64,000 nt of DNA from Hanstruepera flava (GCF_023634025.1 NZ_JALJCW010000002.1:1-64000); one strand, 5' to 3'. Counted from the stretch's first letter, positions 41,040 through 49,805 are shown. Notes: a model not told the origin generated them from the sequence alone. A program made the numbers and translations.

Positions 41040-41354
41040 ATGGCAGATTTATCACAAGATACTTGGCGAGAAAAGCTGAGTGAGGACAAAAATGCAGTTG
41101 TTTTAGATGTTAGAACAGCTGAAGAATTGGAAGACGGTTTTATACCCAATGCAATTCATTTAGACATTTATCAAGGACAGGATTTTATGGATAGTATTAA
41201 TAAGCTTGATAAAGACAAAAATTACTTTGTGTATTGTAAATCTGGAGGACGTAGCGGACAGGCTTGTGCCATTATGTCGCAACTGGGTTTTAAAAACGCC
41301 TACAATTTAGTAGGTGGAATTATGCAATGGTCTGGAGAAGTAGTCAATAATTAA
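41040..41354 (+). CDS. Rhodanese-like sulfurtransferase, cytoplasmic
   Basis: 104 residues, a single rhodanese domain with no signal peptide. AVVLDVRTAEELEDGFIPNAIHLDI is the start of the fold and YFVYCKSGGRSGQACAIM the active-site loop with catalytic Cys. It may carry persulfide sulfur for biosynthesis or detoxification. The second rhodanese gene begins 11 bases later. Confidence 0.9.
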   Translation: MADLSQDTWREKLSEDKNAVVLDVRTAEELEDGFIPNAIHLDIYQGQDFMDSINKLDKDKNYFVYCKSGGRSGQACAIMSQLGFKNAYNLVGGIMQWSGEVVNN

Positions 41355-41365
41355 AACATAATAAT

Positions 41366-41764
41366 ATGAGTAGAGTCTTAATTTTAAGTATTACTATCAT
41401 GACTTTGTGCTTTTCTTGTAAGCAAGCTGAAGCTCAAGGCGAAATGCAAGTTGTAACTTCAGAGGAAATGAAAGAGTTGCTGGCAATAGAGGATATTCAA
41501 TTGGTAGATGTAAGAACTCCAGGAGAGTATGAAGAAGGCTATATAGCTAATTTTCAGAATATAGATTTTATGTCTCCAACCTTTGATGAGGATATTTTAA
41601 AACTCGATAAAGAAAAGCCGGTTATACTATATTGTAAGTCTGGAGGGCGAAGTGCAAGATGTGCCAAAAAAATGGTTGAGGCGGGTTTCGTTAAGGTTTA
41701 TGATTTAGAAGGAGGGATAACAAAATGGATTCATAACGGGAATGATGTGGTGAGATCCAATTAA
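41366..41764 (+). CDS. Rhodanese-like lipoprotein
   Basis: 132 residues. A signal with a lipobox-like LCFSC precedes a rhodanese domain: IQLVDVRTPGEYEEGYIANFQNIDF and VILYCKSGGRSARCAKKM with the catalytic Cys. It is a paralogue of the preceding gene with an envelope location, so one acts inside and one outside the cytoplasm. A strong terminator follows. Confidence 0.88.
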   Translation: MSRVLILSITIMTLCFSCKQAEAQGEMQVVTSEEMKELLAIEDIQLVDVRTPGEYEEGYIANFQNIDFMSPTFDEDILKLDKEKPVILYCKSGGRSARCAKKMVEAGFVKVYDLEGGITKWIHNGNDVVRSN

Positions 41765-41788
41765 AAAAAACAGACATAATTGAAATAA

Positions 41789-41817
41789 AAAAGGTAGACA
41801 TGTGTCTACCTTTTTTT
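41789..41817 (+). terminator. Rho-independent terminator after the rhodanese pair
   Basis: AAAAGGTAGAC-ATGT-GTCTACCTTTT is an eleven-base stem followed by further T residues. Confidence 0.9.
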
Positions 41818-41931
41818 GCCCCAAATCTACCATAAACTTAACCTACTTATGTTATGGTGACATGAATTTATAAAATCAATTTAATTAGCAATGATTTTTC
41901 CGACAACTCGCACGTTAAATTGTTAAAGCGT

Positions 41932-41970
41932 AAAAAAACTCACAATCAATTAAATGAGATTGTGAGTTTT
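41932..41970 (-). terminator. Terminator of the tmRNA gene
   Basis: On the minus strand AAAACTCACAATC pairs with GATTGTGAGTTTT across a ten-base loop and is followed by more T residues. It begins six bases after the mature tmRNA 3' end. Confidence 0.85.
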
Positions 41971-41975
41971 ATAAG

Positions 41976-42367
41976 TGGAGTCGGAGAGAATCGAACTCTC
42001 GTCCAAACAAGTAACCAAAGGGCTTTCTACACGTTTATTCTGTTCTTGTTTTTTCGATTGCAAGCTGGTTACAGACAACCTACTTGCAACTTATCTTCTT
42101 AAATTTCAAACATAAATCGAAGCACTTTACGTTCTATGTTAATTTTTACGATGCCTCTAATCGAACGCCATTAACCAAGGCTTTCAGGAGACATTTAGCT
42201 TGTACACCTTGTGTACCTAGGCCAATCTTACTATAATTCAGATTAAGCAGCTAAAGCGTAGTTATTCTCGCCGTTTAAAAGTTTGACCTAGCCTTTTACG
42301 TGTTTCAATGTCATTACACGACGTGCTTACCATTTCATTAATCTTGCTGTCAAAACCAGTCGACCCC
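41976..42367 (-). ncRNA. ssrA: Transfer-messenger RNA
   Basis: 392 nucleotides. The 5' end GGGGTCGACTGGTTTTGACA and the 3' end TTCGATTCTCTCCGACTCCA form the tRNA-like half: seven acceptor pairs (GGGGTCG with CGACTCC) and a T-loop GTTCGATTC. CCA is not encoded. The internal message (42272-42243) reads GGC GAG AAT AAC TAC GCT TTA GCT GCT TAA, giving the tag GENNYALAA after the alanine carried by the tmRNA. It frees stalled ribosomes and marks the truncated protein for proteolysis. A promoter element and a terminator flank it. Confidence 0.96.
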
Positions 42368-42397
42368 AAGTTTATTTACAATAATGGTAAAGGATTG

Positions 42398-42405
42398 CAA
42401 AGTTA
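42398..42405 (-). promoter_or_regulatory. Promoter -7 element of ssrA
   Basis: The minus strand reads TAACTTTG, 30 bases before the mature 5' end, leaving a short 5' leader for RNase P to remove. A minus-strand TTG lies 23 bases upstream (42431-42429). Confidence 0.6.
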
Positions 42406-42414
42406 TCAAAAAGT

Positions 42415-42445
42415 TTGTATAACCTTGGCAATACATGTATTTTCG
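42415..42445 (+). promoter_or_regulatory. Probable promoter of the dehydrogenase gene
   Basis: TTG at 42415-42417 and TATTTTCG (one mismatch to TAnnTTTG) at 42438-42445 are 20 bases apart. It is divergent from the ssrA promoter and favours the ATG at 42474 over one at 42435. Confidence 0.5.
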
Positions 42446-42473
42446 TGCAAAAATTATTCCAATTCGTTTCAGT

Positions 42474-43676
42474 ATGAAGTTTGCCATCATAAAAGAGCGT
42501 AAAAATCCACCAGACAGACGTGTGGTTTTTTCACCAGAAAAGTTAGCAGAAGCTAGATCACAGTTCCCTCAAGCAGAATTTATAGTTGAGTCTAGTGATA
42601 TTCGTATTTTTCCAGATGAGGATTATAAAGCTTTAGGGTTTAAGGTTACTAACGATGTGTCAGGTTGTGATGTCATGCTTGGTGTAAAGGAAGTGCCAAT
42701 AGAAAATTTAATTCCCAATAAAAAATACTTTTATTTTTCGCATACCATAAAAAAACAGCCTTACAATAGAAAGTTATTAAAAGCTATGCTTGATAATAAC
42801 ATAGACATGTATGACCATGAAACCATTGTAAAACAAAGTGGAGCGCGTTTAATTGGTTTTGGGCGCTATGCTGGTTTGGTTGGTGCATACAATGGATTTA
42901 GAGCTCTAGGATTACGAGATGGCTTATTTGATTTGCCAAAAGTGGAAACTTTAGCCGATTTAAATGAGGTAAAAGCCGAGTTGGATAAAATAACGTTACC
43001 AAACATTAAAATTTTACTTACAGGAACAGGAAAGGTAGCCCAAGGTGCTAAAGAAATTTTAGATCATTTAAATATTAAGGAAATTAGTGATGCCTTGTAT
43101 TTAACTTCAGAGTTTACGGAGCCGGTTTATGTTATGGCAGATGTTATGGAATACAACAAGCGAAAGGATGGTAAGGTTGGAAAAAAACAAGAGTTTTACA
43201 AAGATCCTTCAGGTTATGAAAGTAATTTTATGCCTTATGCAAAAGTAACCGACTTTTTTATTGCTGGTCACTTTTATGGTAATAACGCACCTTATTTGTT
43301 TACACGGAATGATGCCAAGCATCCTGATTTTAGAATTAATTTGGTTGCTGATATTAGTTGTGATGTTGATGGTCCAGTAGCCTCAACATTACGAGCGTCA
43401 ACTATTGCCAATCCATTTTATGGTTATGATGCACAAACTGAACGTGAAGTAGCTTTTGATGCCAAAGGCGCTATAACGGTTATGGCAGTTGATAATTTAC
43501 CTTGTGAATTGCCCAAAGATGCCAGTGAAGGGTTTGGCGAAATGTTTTTGGAGCATGTTATTCCTGCCTTTTTTAATAATGATGAACGCGGCATTTTAAA
43601 GCGAGCCAAGATTACTGATAAAGGAAAATTGACCGAAAGATTTAAGTACTTGCAAGATTATGTAGATGGTAATTAA
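42474..43676 (+). CDS. NAD(P)-dependent alanine/lysine dehydrogenase-type oxidoreductase
   Basis: 400 residues from ATG 42474 (MKFAIIKERKNPPDRRVVFSPEKL); an ATG at 42435 lies in the promoter. The N-terminal domain resembles alanine dehydrogenase and transhydrogenase (KERKNPPDRRV, VLGVKEVPIENL-like GVKEVPIENLIPNKKYFYFSH). The nucleotide-binding part is LPNIKILLTGTGKVAQGAKEIL (G-T-G-K-V-A-x-G). The whole also resembles saccharopine dehydrogenase LYS1, with GHFYGNNAPYLF and DISCDVDGPVASTLRAST near the C-terminus. Substrate therefore remains open. A strong shared terminator follows. Confidence 0.82.
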   Translation: MKFAIIKERKNPPDRRVVFSPEKLAEARSQFPQAEFIVESSDIRIFPDEDYKALGFKVTNDVSGCDVMLGVKEVPIENLIPNKKYFYFSHTIKKQPYNRKLLKAMLDNNIDMYDHETIVKQSGARLIGFGRYAGLVGAYNGFRALGLRDGLFDLPKVETLADLNEVKAELDKITLPNIKILLTGTGKVAQGAKEILDHLNIKEISDALYLTSEFTEPVYVMADVMEYNKRKDGKVGKKQEFYKDPSGYESNFMPYAKVTDFFIAGHFYGNNAPYLFTRNDAKHPDFRINLVADISCDVDGPVASTLRASTIANPFYGYDAQTEREVAFDAKGAITVMAVDNLPCELPKDASEGFGEMFLEHVIPAFFNNDERGILKRAKITDKGKLTERFKYLQDYVDGN

Positions 43677-43680
43677 AATA

Positions 43681-43711
43681 AAAAAGGTTGACTTATAAGT
43701 CAACCTTTTTT
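43681..43711. terminator. Bidirectional terminator
   Basis: AAAAAGGTTGACTT-AT-AAGTCAACCTTTTT is a perfect palindrome with an A run on one side and a T run on the other, placed between two convergent genes. Confidence 0.92.
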
Positions 43712-43728
43712 ATTTGATTTTAAGGGTG

Positions 43729-45630
43729 TTATGATTTTAAAATTTCTATCATAATATCCATTTCATCAACAAGTTTTTCTGTTTGACCACTATAGCCAAC
43801 AGCTTTAAAACGAATTTTACCGTCTTTATCTATTATTACTTTAGTTGGTATTCCTGAAACACCATATTTGTCAGCTACTTCAAAACCTCTGCTGTTTTCT
43901 ATAGCTTTGTCATAAATCACATGGAAATCGTAGTTGTTTTTCTTAATAAAGTCAGTAACCAATTTTTGTCTATCATCACCACTTTCAAAGGTGTCTACAA
44001 ATAGTAAAACAACATCTTCATCATCTTTGTATTTTGTTACTACTTGTTGCATTCCAGGGAATGATGCTTTACATGGTCCGCACCAAGTTGCCCAAAAATC
44101 TAGGATAACTGTTTTTCCTTTTAAAGACGCTAGCGAGACTTCTTCACCTTTGGTGTTCTTTAAAGCAAATTCAGGGGCATCTTCATTAATCATAGTCTTT
44201 TTAATTTCAGCTTTATAATTGTTATGGGCTGTTTTTTCTAATTGTGCTAATTTGCTTTCAAATGCTTGAACATTGTCATTAGATTTCATGAACGCCTCTT
44301 TATAAAACCCTTTAATTTTTTCTGAACCATTACCAGATTCAATAAATTCTTCTGACTTTTTTTGAACTAAATCATAATTTTCATCAGCCATAAGAAATTC
44401 AACATAGCGTTCGTTCATTTCTCCATTTTTTCCTTCTCCAATAGCTTTTTCTTGATAAGTTATGGCTTCTTTTACGTTACCTTGCTTAAATAAAATTAAA
44501 GCATAGGTATCTGCATACATGTTATACGAATTTTCTAAATTTTTCTGATATTGATTTTTAGTATAATATTCAGGTTTGTTATCTAAATTTTGCTGTGCTT
44601 CTTTCATTAGCTCTAATGATGCTTTTGATGTTTTAGCAGCAAAATCCAAATTCTCTCCTTTTTCGGCCAAAGGCCAGGCTATACTATTAAACATACTTGC
44701 TTTAGCCGACTTGTCTTTCATCATATTAGCGTAGTACTCAAACTTTTCTTCGTCGCCTTTATCTTGATAAGCTTGGGCTAAAGAGCGCACCATATAGTTT
44801 CCTAAATTACCATCAACTTCATTGAAGGTTTCCTTATATTCTAAAAATATTTTTTCTTTTTCTTCTAAATCCTTTGCTTGAGAAAATGTAGAGCCATAAC
44901 TGTTTTTTGCCATAGCACCTTTAGGGAAATTAGCTTTGGCTTCTTCGGTTATTGATGCTGCTTTTTCTCTGTCGCCAATGGTATTATACATTCTAGATAA
45001 AGTGGCATAATCTTCTTCAGTCTTTGTTTCTTTATTAGATATTTCTTCTATAAAGTCATTAATCATTTTTTTGCCTTTTTCTTGATTTTGGCGGTAGGTC
45101 ATTGCTAGGTAAGTGGCATTCCAATCGTTCTTAATTTCTGGATTAGCGGTAATGTCATTTTCAAGATCTTTGAATAAGGCTTCTTTATCTGATTTAATTC
45201 CGAATTCACCACCATATCGCATAATATAATTTGCTAATGCAGCTTTACTTCCTGGTAAATCGTTACCTGTGTCATCCTTTAATTGGTATAGAAACCCTTT
45301 TTTATCGTTATTCAGATAATCGCCATCAATTTTAAAGTTAAAAGCTAAAGCTTGAGCAGAATCTGGAATTTTTACTGTGGAAGTATTTTCTGCGTTAAAA
45401 TTGATGTCTACAGGGTATGATTTGTCGTTTACCATGTAGAAATAAAAGCTTTCTACATTATCTTCTTCACCATTATAAGTGAGATTTACAGATGTGCCAG
45501 GCTTGAAATATTCGGTTTTAAAAACAAAATCACCCATGGCTAATTCAGGTGATTCAACTTTTTCTTCGTCTTGTTTACATGCTGTAAAAAGTACAGTTAA
45601 GATTGCAATGTAGGTTGAGATTTTTTTCAT
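43729..45630 (-). CDS. TPR and TlpA-like thioredoxin lipoprotein
   Basis: 633 residues. The lipobox FTAC follows a short signal. The middle part (about 130-470) consists of helix pairs resembling tetratricopeptide repeats (for example EDYATLSRMYNTIGDREKAASITEEA and NMYADTYALILFKQGNVKEAITYQEKAI). The C-terminal 150 residues are a TlpA-like thioredoxin domain with VILDFWATWCGPCKASFPGMQQVV and a cis-Pro in SGIPTKVII. It probably acts on exported proteins, with the repeats choosing partners. A short 5' strand domain (about 30-125) is unassigned. Confidence 0.87.
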   Translation of the reverse strand: MKKISTYIAILTVLFTACKQDEEKVESPELAMGDFVFKTEYFKPGTSVNLTYNGEEDNVESFYFYMVNDKSYPVDINFNAENTSTVKIPDSAQALAFNFKIDGDYLNNDKKGFLYQLKDDTGNDLPGSKAALANYIMRYGGEFGIKSDKEALFKDLENDITANPEIKNDWNATYLAMTYRQNQEKGKKMINDFIEEISNKETKTEEDYATLSRMYNTIGDREKAASITEEAKANFPKGAMAKNSYGSTFSQAKDLEEKEKIFLEYKETFNEVDGNLGNYMVRSLAQAYQDKGDEEKFEYYANMMKDKSAKASMFNSIAWPLAEKGENLDFAAKTSKASLELMKEAQQNLDNKPEYYTKNQYQKNLENSYNMYADTYALILFKQGNVKEAITYQEKAIGEGKNGEMNERYVEFLMADENYDLVQKKSEEFIESGNGSEKIKGFYKEAFMKSNDNVQAFESKLAQLEKTAHNNYKAEIKKTMINEDAPEFALKNTKGEEVSLASLKGKTVILDFWATWCGPCKASFPGMQQVVTKYKDDEDVVLLFVDTFESGDDRQKLVTDFIKKNNYDFHVIYDKAIENSRGFEVADKYGVSGIPTKVIIDKDGKIRFKAVGYSGQTEKLVDEMDIMIEILKS

Positions 45631-45687
45631 AATGTATTTGTGTTTTTTACGGTCATTGAAGATAGTAATATTTTACATTTGTTGATG

Positions 45688-46353
45688 TTAAAGTTTTTTT
45701 AAGTAATTACTTTTAAGTAAAATGAAGTGACAAACTCTTAAAAAACATGTAAATACAATAGTAAACACCCATGCACCTACGTGTGTTTTTGGAAAGAATA
45801 TAATTGATAAAATATCAGTTATAAGCATAATTGGGTTTTGAATTATTTCCCACGAATTATAGCGTAAAAAGCGACCTAAATACACACCAAAGCTAGACAA
45901 TAGAAATATAACAAATAGCATGTATTTTTCATTTTGAAGTTTATAATTCTTTTTTAGAATTTTTATCATGTCGTTTATTGACAGGAAATAGAAAGCCAAA
46001 CCGGTGATAGCGAATGACGCTATAACAACAAGATCCAAGCATACCATGTAATTTAAGCTTAATCGTAAATGAATAAAATCTGTAACAATGTAGGGGGCGT
46101 TGGGGAGAAAAGCTAACCAAATACCCATGTAAAGTAAGTGTTTTGCTTTTGAAAGGGTTGGTTTACTTTCTAAAAATAAACTTATAGTATATGGAATTAT
46201 GGCTAAAAACAAATTCCATACTAAAAATATTAAGAAAAATGAGTGGGTTAGTTTAATACGAAGCATTAATAGAAAAATGCTTAAACCTACAGATGCTGTT
46301 AAAATTGATAAGGTATTAAACCGATTAAACAAAAAGACTTTTAATGAATTCAT
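45688..46353 (-). CDS. DUF1361 family membrane protein
   Basis: 221 residues with six hydrophobic helices. FLVWNLFLAIIPYTISLFL and GIWLAFLPNAPYIVTDFIHL are the family-specific blocks (W-N-x-x-LA-x-P and LP-NAPYI-TD), followed by LGRFLRYNSWEIIQNP. Function unknown. It is the last of five overlapping genes and starts with a four-base overlap with the preceding stop. Confidence 0.85.
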   Translation of the reverse strand: MNSLKVFLFNRFNTLSILTASVGLSIFLLMLRIKLTHSFFLIFLVWNLFLAIIPYTISLFLESKPTLSKAKHLLYMGIWLAFLPNAPYIVTDFIHLRLSLNYMVCLDLVVIASFAITGLAFYFLSINDMIKILKKNYKLQNEKYMLFVIFLLSSFGVYLGRFLRYNSWEIIQNPIMLITDILSIIFFPKTHVGAWVFTIVFTCFLRVCHFILLKSNYLKKL

Positions 46354-46727
46354 GGTCTTGTTTGGTTTATTTTTTCGATAAGTAATACGGTAATTATGCC
46401 TAAAGTGTAGGCTGCTAAATCCCCAATTTGAAATGTACTTCCAAGTATCAATTTCGCTATATAATTATGCTCTAAATTCAAAAGTTTTAAGAGTTGGAAT
46501 AACTGGAGAAACTCAATTGTAAATGCTATGGTTAATACCAGTATCCCAGCTGATAATGGATTTATATCTATAAAACTTTTAATAAAACAATACAAAAGAA
46601 TAACTACTAAAAAATCTCCAAACGTATGCCTTATAAAACCATCTTTTAAGCAGGTTGCAATAAGGAACTCTACTATAAACAATATGATGAAACCAGAAAA
46701 ATAGATTTTGTTGAATTGAAACTTCAT
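46350..46727 (-). CDS. DUF2809 family membrane protein
   Basis: 125 residues with four helices. The block KDGFIRHTFGDFLVVILLYCFIKSF matches the conserved R-x-x-x-GD-L segment of DUF2809, and FTIEFLQLFQLLKLLNL continues it. The family shares topology with VanZ-like proteins. Function unknown. It overlaps both neighbours by four bases. Confidence 0.83.
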   Translation of the reverse strand: MKFQFNKIYFSGFIILFIVEFLIATCLKDGFIRHTFGDFLVVILLYCFIKSFIDINPLSAGILVLTIAFTIEFLQLFQLLKLLNLEHNYIAKLILGSTFQIGDLAAYTLGIITVLLIEKINQTRP

Positions 46728-47353
46728 GCAATTTTTATTTTTTCACCTAAAAATTTAGGTTTAATATTTAATAGGATATCAATAGAAGCTTTGGTGCGCG
46801 CAATATATTCACGAAGTTTGGTTTTAAATCCATAACGTCCATTTATGTCTTTTGCATTAAAGGCTATGGCTTGTATGTTGTAATGTTGAGCTAAATAAAG
46901 CGCACGTTCGTTATGGAATTTTTGGGAAATAATTGTTAATGAATCCAATCCAAAAATTTCTTTAGCTCGAACCATAGAATCTAATGTTCTAAAACCTGCA
47001 TAGTCTAAAAATATTTTTTCTTTTGGAATACCATTTTTTATAAGGTCATTTTTAAAATCACTAGGTTCATCATAGTCTTTTTTACTGTTGTCTCCGCTAA
47101 CTAGTATAAATTTTACCTTACCCGATTTATATAATGCAATTGCAGCTTCCAACCTGTATTTATAGTATAAGTTTATTTGTCCATTACGGGTGTACTTACT
47201 TGCACCTAGAATAATACCAACCCTGTTTTTCGGAATATTTTGTAAGGTACTGTAAATGTAATCTTTGGCATTGGATGACACATAAGAACTAAATACTAAG
47301 GCGTAAACAATTACGCAGATTACCATAAAGAGTGCTTTTTTTAAGTGTTTCAT
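46724..47353 (-). CDS. SanA/YdcF-like DUF218 membrane protein
   Basis: 209 residues. One N-terminal membrane helix (ALFMVICVIVYALVFSSYV) precedes a DUF218 domain: VGIILGASKYTRNGQINLYYKYRLEAAIALYKSGKV, LVSGDNSKKDYDEP, and IPKEKIFLDYAGFRTLDSMVRAKEIF. SanA in enteric bacteria affects envelope permeability to vancomycin, which gives a hint that this operon concerns the envelope. The biochemical activity is not known. Confidence 0.87.
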   Translation of the reverse strand: MKHLKKALFMVICVIVYALVFSSYVSSNAKDYIYSTLQNIPKNRVGIILGASKYTRNGQINLYYKYRLEAAIALYKSGKVKFILVSGDNSKKDYDEPSDFKNDLIKNGIPKEKIFLDYAGFRTLDSMVRAKEIFGLDSLTIISQKFHNERALYLAQHYNIQAIAFNAKDINGRYGFKTKLREYIARTKASIDILLNIKPKFLGEKIKIA

Positions 47354-47730
47354 GATATTGTGTTTTTTGGGTTATCGGTTACAAGCCAATTCCAAGTTTG
47401 CATAGTGGTAATAAATGCTGATGCAAAAAAACTGATAGCATAAATGTTGAAATCGTTTTTCCAGACCCCATAAAAACATAAGGCAAAACAAAGAATTGCG
47501 TAGTAAGCAAAATATTTGACATATACTTCTCTAGGTTTCATGCCAGAGTTTAGAATAAACCAAGGTGCAATGGTGGTAAAGATTGTAAAAGAGCAACAAA
47601 GTGAGATAGGTATTATTGATAAAAACGCCCAAAATAGCATATCAGCATTAAAGCTTTCTGAAAAAATGACTAACCAAAATATAATTCCAGATAAAAAAAT
47701 AGATTTTAAGATTGATTTGGAGTATCTCAT
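47350..47730 (-). CDS. Small membrane protein of unknown function
   Basis: 126 residues with four hydrophobic stretches (about 10-25, 30-60, 73-88, 93-110). The loop ILNSGMKPREVYVKYFAYY is the most polar part. No family was recognised. The overlaps by four bases with both neighbours show that it is a true member of the five-gene membrane operon. Confidence 0.7.
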   Translation of the reverse strand: MRYSKSILKSIFLSGIIFWLVIFSESFNADMLFWAFLSIIPISLCCSFTIFTTIAPWFILNSGMKPREVYVKYFAYYAILCFALCFYGVWKNDFNIYAISFFASAFITTMQTWNWLVTDNPKNTIS

Positions 47731-49115
47731 TTGTATTGTTCTATATTAAAATTATCGAACTGCATTTCTTGCCATGTATTGCTATTTAGCTTTTCTACAA
47801 AATCATTATGCTTTTTATCAACTAGAAATTGATTTTTTGTACTCAATTGATTTTTTTCGGAGTATGCCTTTAATAGAAAGGTATTGTTGTTTGATAAGCT
47901 AATCAAGTATTCAAAATCATTGGACTTGGCATGGTATAAATTATAATTGGTAATTAAATTATCCCAATTAACCGTGCAAGAGATAATTAATAGGGCATAA
48001 GCCGTTAAACTGTTAACCCTGAATAAAAACCACAAGTTTTTTATTTTAAAAACTTTAAGAGCCGTTGTAAGTAATCCTATCATTGCAAGCAATAGATAAA
48101 CTAATACGCCAATTCTTTTATACGTAAAACCATAATAATAAATATACTGGCTGTCTTTAATAACGATATTAACAACTAAAATGGTGTTGAGTATTATCCA
48201 ACAATATGTAGCGGCTTTTAGTTTACTATTTTGCTCATAAAAATTTAAGTTTCCTCTAAAAAAGTAAATAATAATAATTATGGCAATAACAATTGAAACT
48301 ATTAAGGCATTTATGCCATTGTGTACTTGATCGGATAGATTTGCTGCTATAATATCATTAGAGGTAGTTAAGTAGGTTATATCTGTTATCAGGAAGACAA
48401 CAATCAGGATGTTGAGCAGAGTTATTAATATTAACCCTAATTGATTTTCCTTTTTTAAAGTGTCAATTGAAAATTTATGATTCTTTGCTAAAGTATTGCT
48501 TGTGTTTAAATCTAATTCGGTAGCAGGATTAACTTGTATAGGCTTTGAAATATTATAAAATAAAAAGTAACCAAGTGTGGTAAGGAGTAACCATTGCAAA
48601 TTAATAAAACTGAAATCTATTTTAGAAATCATTTCATTAAATACAGGGTTTCCATTTTTATATAGTAGTATAAATACAATTATTACAGCTAATGGTATTC
48701 CAATAATTTTTATTAAATGAATGTAATCAATTTGTGTTTTGTTTTTGGATTCTTTGTTAGATTCTGACTTTAGCAACGCGTGAAGAAAAAACCCAGCTAC
48801 AAATGTGTATAATCCATTTAGCCAGTTGACATATATTGACGTATTACGTTGTGATATATGGCCTACTAATGTAAAAAAGGCTAAACAGTTTGCCAAAATG
48901 GAAAGACTGGAATTATAAAAGAAAATTGCGATTGCGGTAATAAGATACGTTGTGGTTAATGCAATTGACGATTTGCTTTTAAAAGCTTTTGGATTAAAAA
49001 TGGATAGTATTATAATGGTTACAATACTAAATAGAGACATGTTTAAACCGATATCTTGTTTGTAAAAAAGTGTACTGAACAAGATGGCGCCAAATAATAA
49101 AATGATATTCTTCAT
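47727..49115 (-). CDS. DUF4153/DUF4173-type polytopic membrane protein
   Basis: 462 residues with about ten to twelve helices. Regions such as LLTTLGYFLFYNISKPIQVNPATELDL, HNGINALIVSIVIAIIIIIYFFRGNLNFY and YTYKRIGVLVYLLLAMIGLLTTALKVFK (here FTYKRIGV...) fit the DUF4173 pattern, in which the R-IGV block is conserved. The C-terminal 80 residues are soluble. Function unknown. It heads the membrane operon, and a 19-base palindrome lies 16 bases before its start codon. Confidence 0.78.
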   Translation of the reverse strand: MKNIILLFGAILFSTLFYKQDIGLNMSLFSIVTIIILSIFNPKAFKSKSSIALTTTYLITAIAIFFYNSSLSILANCLAFFTLVGHISQRNTSIYVNWLNGLYTFVAGFFLHALLKSESNKESKNKTQIDYIHLIKIIGIPLAVIIVFILLYKNGNPVFNEMISKIDFSFINLQWLLLTTLGYFLFYNISKPIQVNPATELDLNTSNTLAKNHKFSIDTLKKENQLGLILITLLNILIVVFLITDITYLTTSNDIIAANLSDQVHNGINALIVSIVIAIIIIIYFFRGNLNFYEQNSKLKAATYCWIILNTILVVNIVIKDSQYIYYYGFTYKRIGVLVYLLLAMIGLLTTALKVFKIKNLWFLFRVNSLTAYALLIISCTVNWDNLITNYNLYHAKSNDFEYLISLSNNNTFLLKAYSEKNQLSTKNQFLVDKKHNDFVEKLNSNTWQEMQFDNFNIEQYK

Positions 49116-49131
49116 ATATTTAAATTTAAAG

Positions 49132-49150
49132 TACTTTGAAATTCAAAGCT
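49132..49150. promoter_or_regulatory. Palindromic operator, site 1
   Basis: TACTTTG-AAATT-CAAAGCT, one half of the palindrome perfect for five bases and the ends different. It lies 16 bases before the DUF4173 start codon. The same sequence with perfect ends occurs at 50422-50440. It is likely bound by the winged-helix regulator encoded at 49191-49484. Confidence 0.65.
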
Positions 49151-49190
49151 TAATAATAAAAAAATAGCTCGTATTGAGTTTGTTGATAGG

Positions 49191-49484
49191 TTATTGTTTA
49201 TTAATTAATTTTTCTAATGCTTCAATATGCTTTTTAAATTCTAATCTGCCCAATTTGGTTGTAGCATAACGTGTGTTTGGTTTTCTACCTATAAATTGTT
49301 TTTCAACAGAAATATATTCAGCCTTTTCAAGTGCTTTAGTATGACTGGCTAAATTACCATCGGTTACATCCAACAATTCTTTTAGAGTATTGAAATCGGC
49401 ATATTCATTGACCATTAAAATAGACATAATGCCCAAACGAATGCGGTGATCAAAAACTTTATTTATGTTGGTTATTATACTCAT
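49191..49484 (-). CDS. Winged-helix transcriptional regulator (MarR/ArsR-like, HTH_34 type)
   Basis: 97 residues, a single winged-helix domain. FDHRIRLGIMSILMVNEYADFNTLKELLDVTDGNLASHTKALEKAEYISVEKQFIGRKPNTRYATTKLGR is the characteristic run: the recognition helix is DGNLASHTKALEKA and the wing is GRKPNTRY. Members control adjacent membrane genes and probably act as dimers on palindromes. It is last in a three-gene transcript headed by a palindromic site. The effector is unknown. Confidence 0.9.
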   Translation of the reverse strand: MSIITNINKVFDHRIRLGIMSILMVNEYADFNTLKELLDVTDGNLASHTKALEKAEYISVEKQFIGRKPNTRYATTKLGRLEFKKHIEALEKLINKQ

Positions 49485-49490
49485 TAAAAA

Positions 49491-49781
49491 TTAACTTCCA
49501 GCGAATGGTGATCCAAAAATTCCAACGCCCAATTCGGCCCAAATTAGTAAGAAAATCAATATCAAAAAAGCAATCAAGATAATACGTCTTTCCTGATTTT
49601 TGACAATTCGTAATATATATTCAACCAAAACGCCAACCGTTAAAAGCAATACGCCAAAGACAATAAAGTCGGTATAAATCCAATTGACTTCAGAGGTAAA
49701 TTGCATGGCGATCAAGGGAATCAGTAATAGTGCTTCTAAGCACAAGATTATTGTGACAAACCGTTTGTTTTGTGCTAACAT
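49491..49781 (-). CDS. Small membrane protein of unknown function
   Basis: 96 residues with three hydrophobic helices (IILCLEALLLIPLIAMQF, WIYTDFIVFGVLLLTVGVLV and IILIAFLILIFLLIWAELGVG) and the tail VGIFGSPFAGS. The final GVGIFGSPFAGS is a conserved-looking ending. It lies six bases before the regulator gene and 24 after the 202-residue membrane gene. Function unknown. Confidence 0.72.
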   Translation of the reverse strand: MLAQNKRFVTIILCLEALLLIPLIAMQFTSEVNWIYTDFIVFGVLLLTVGVLVEYILRIVKNQERRIILIAFLILIFLLIWAELGVGIFGSPFAGS

Positions 49782-49805
49782 GCCTTTCAGTTTTTAATTC
49801 ATAAT

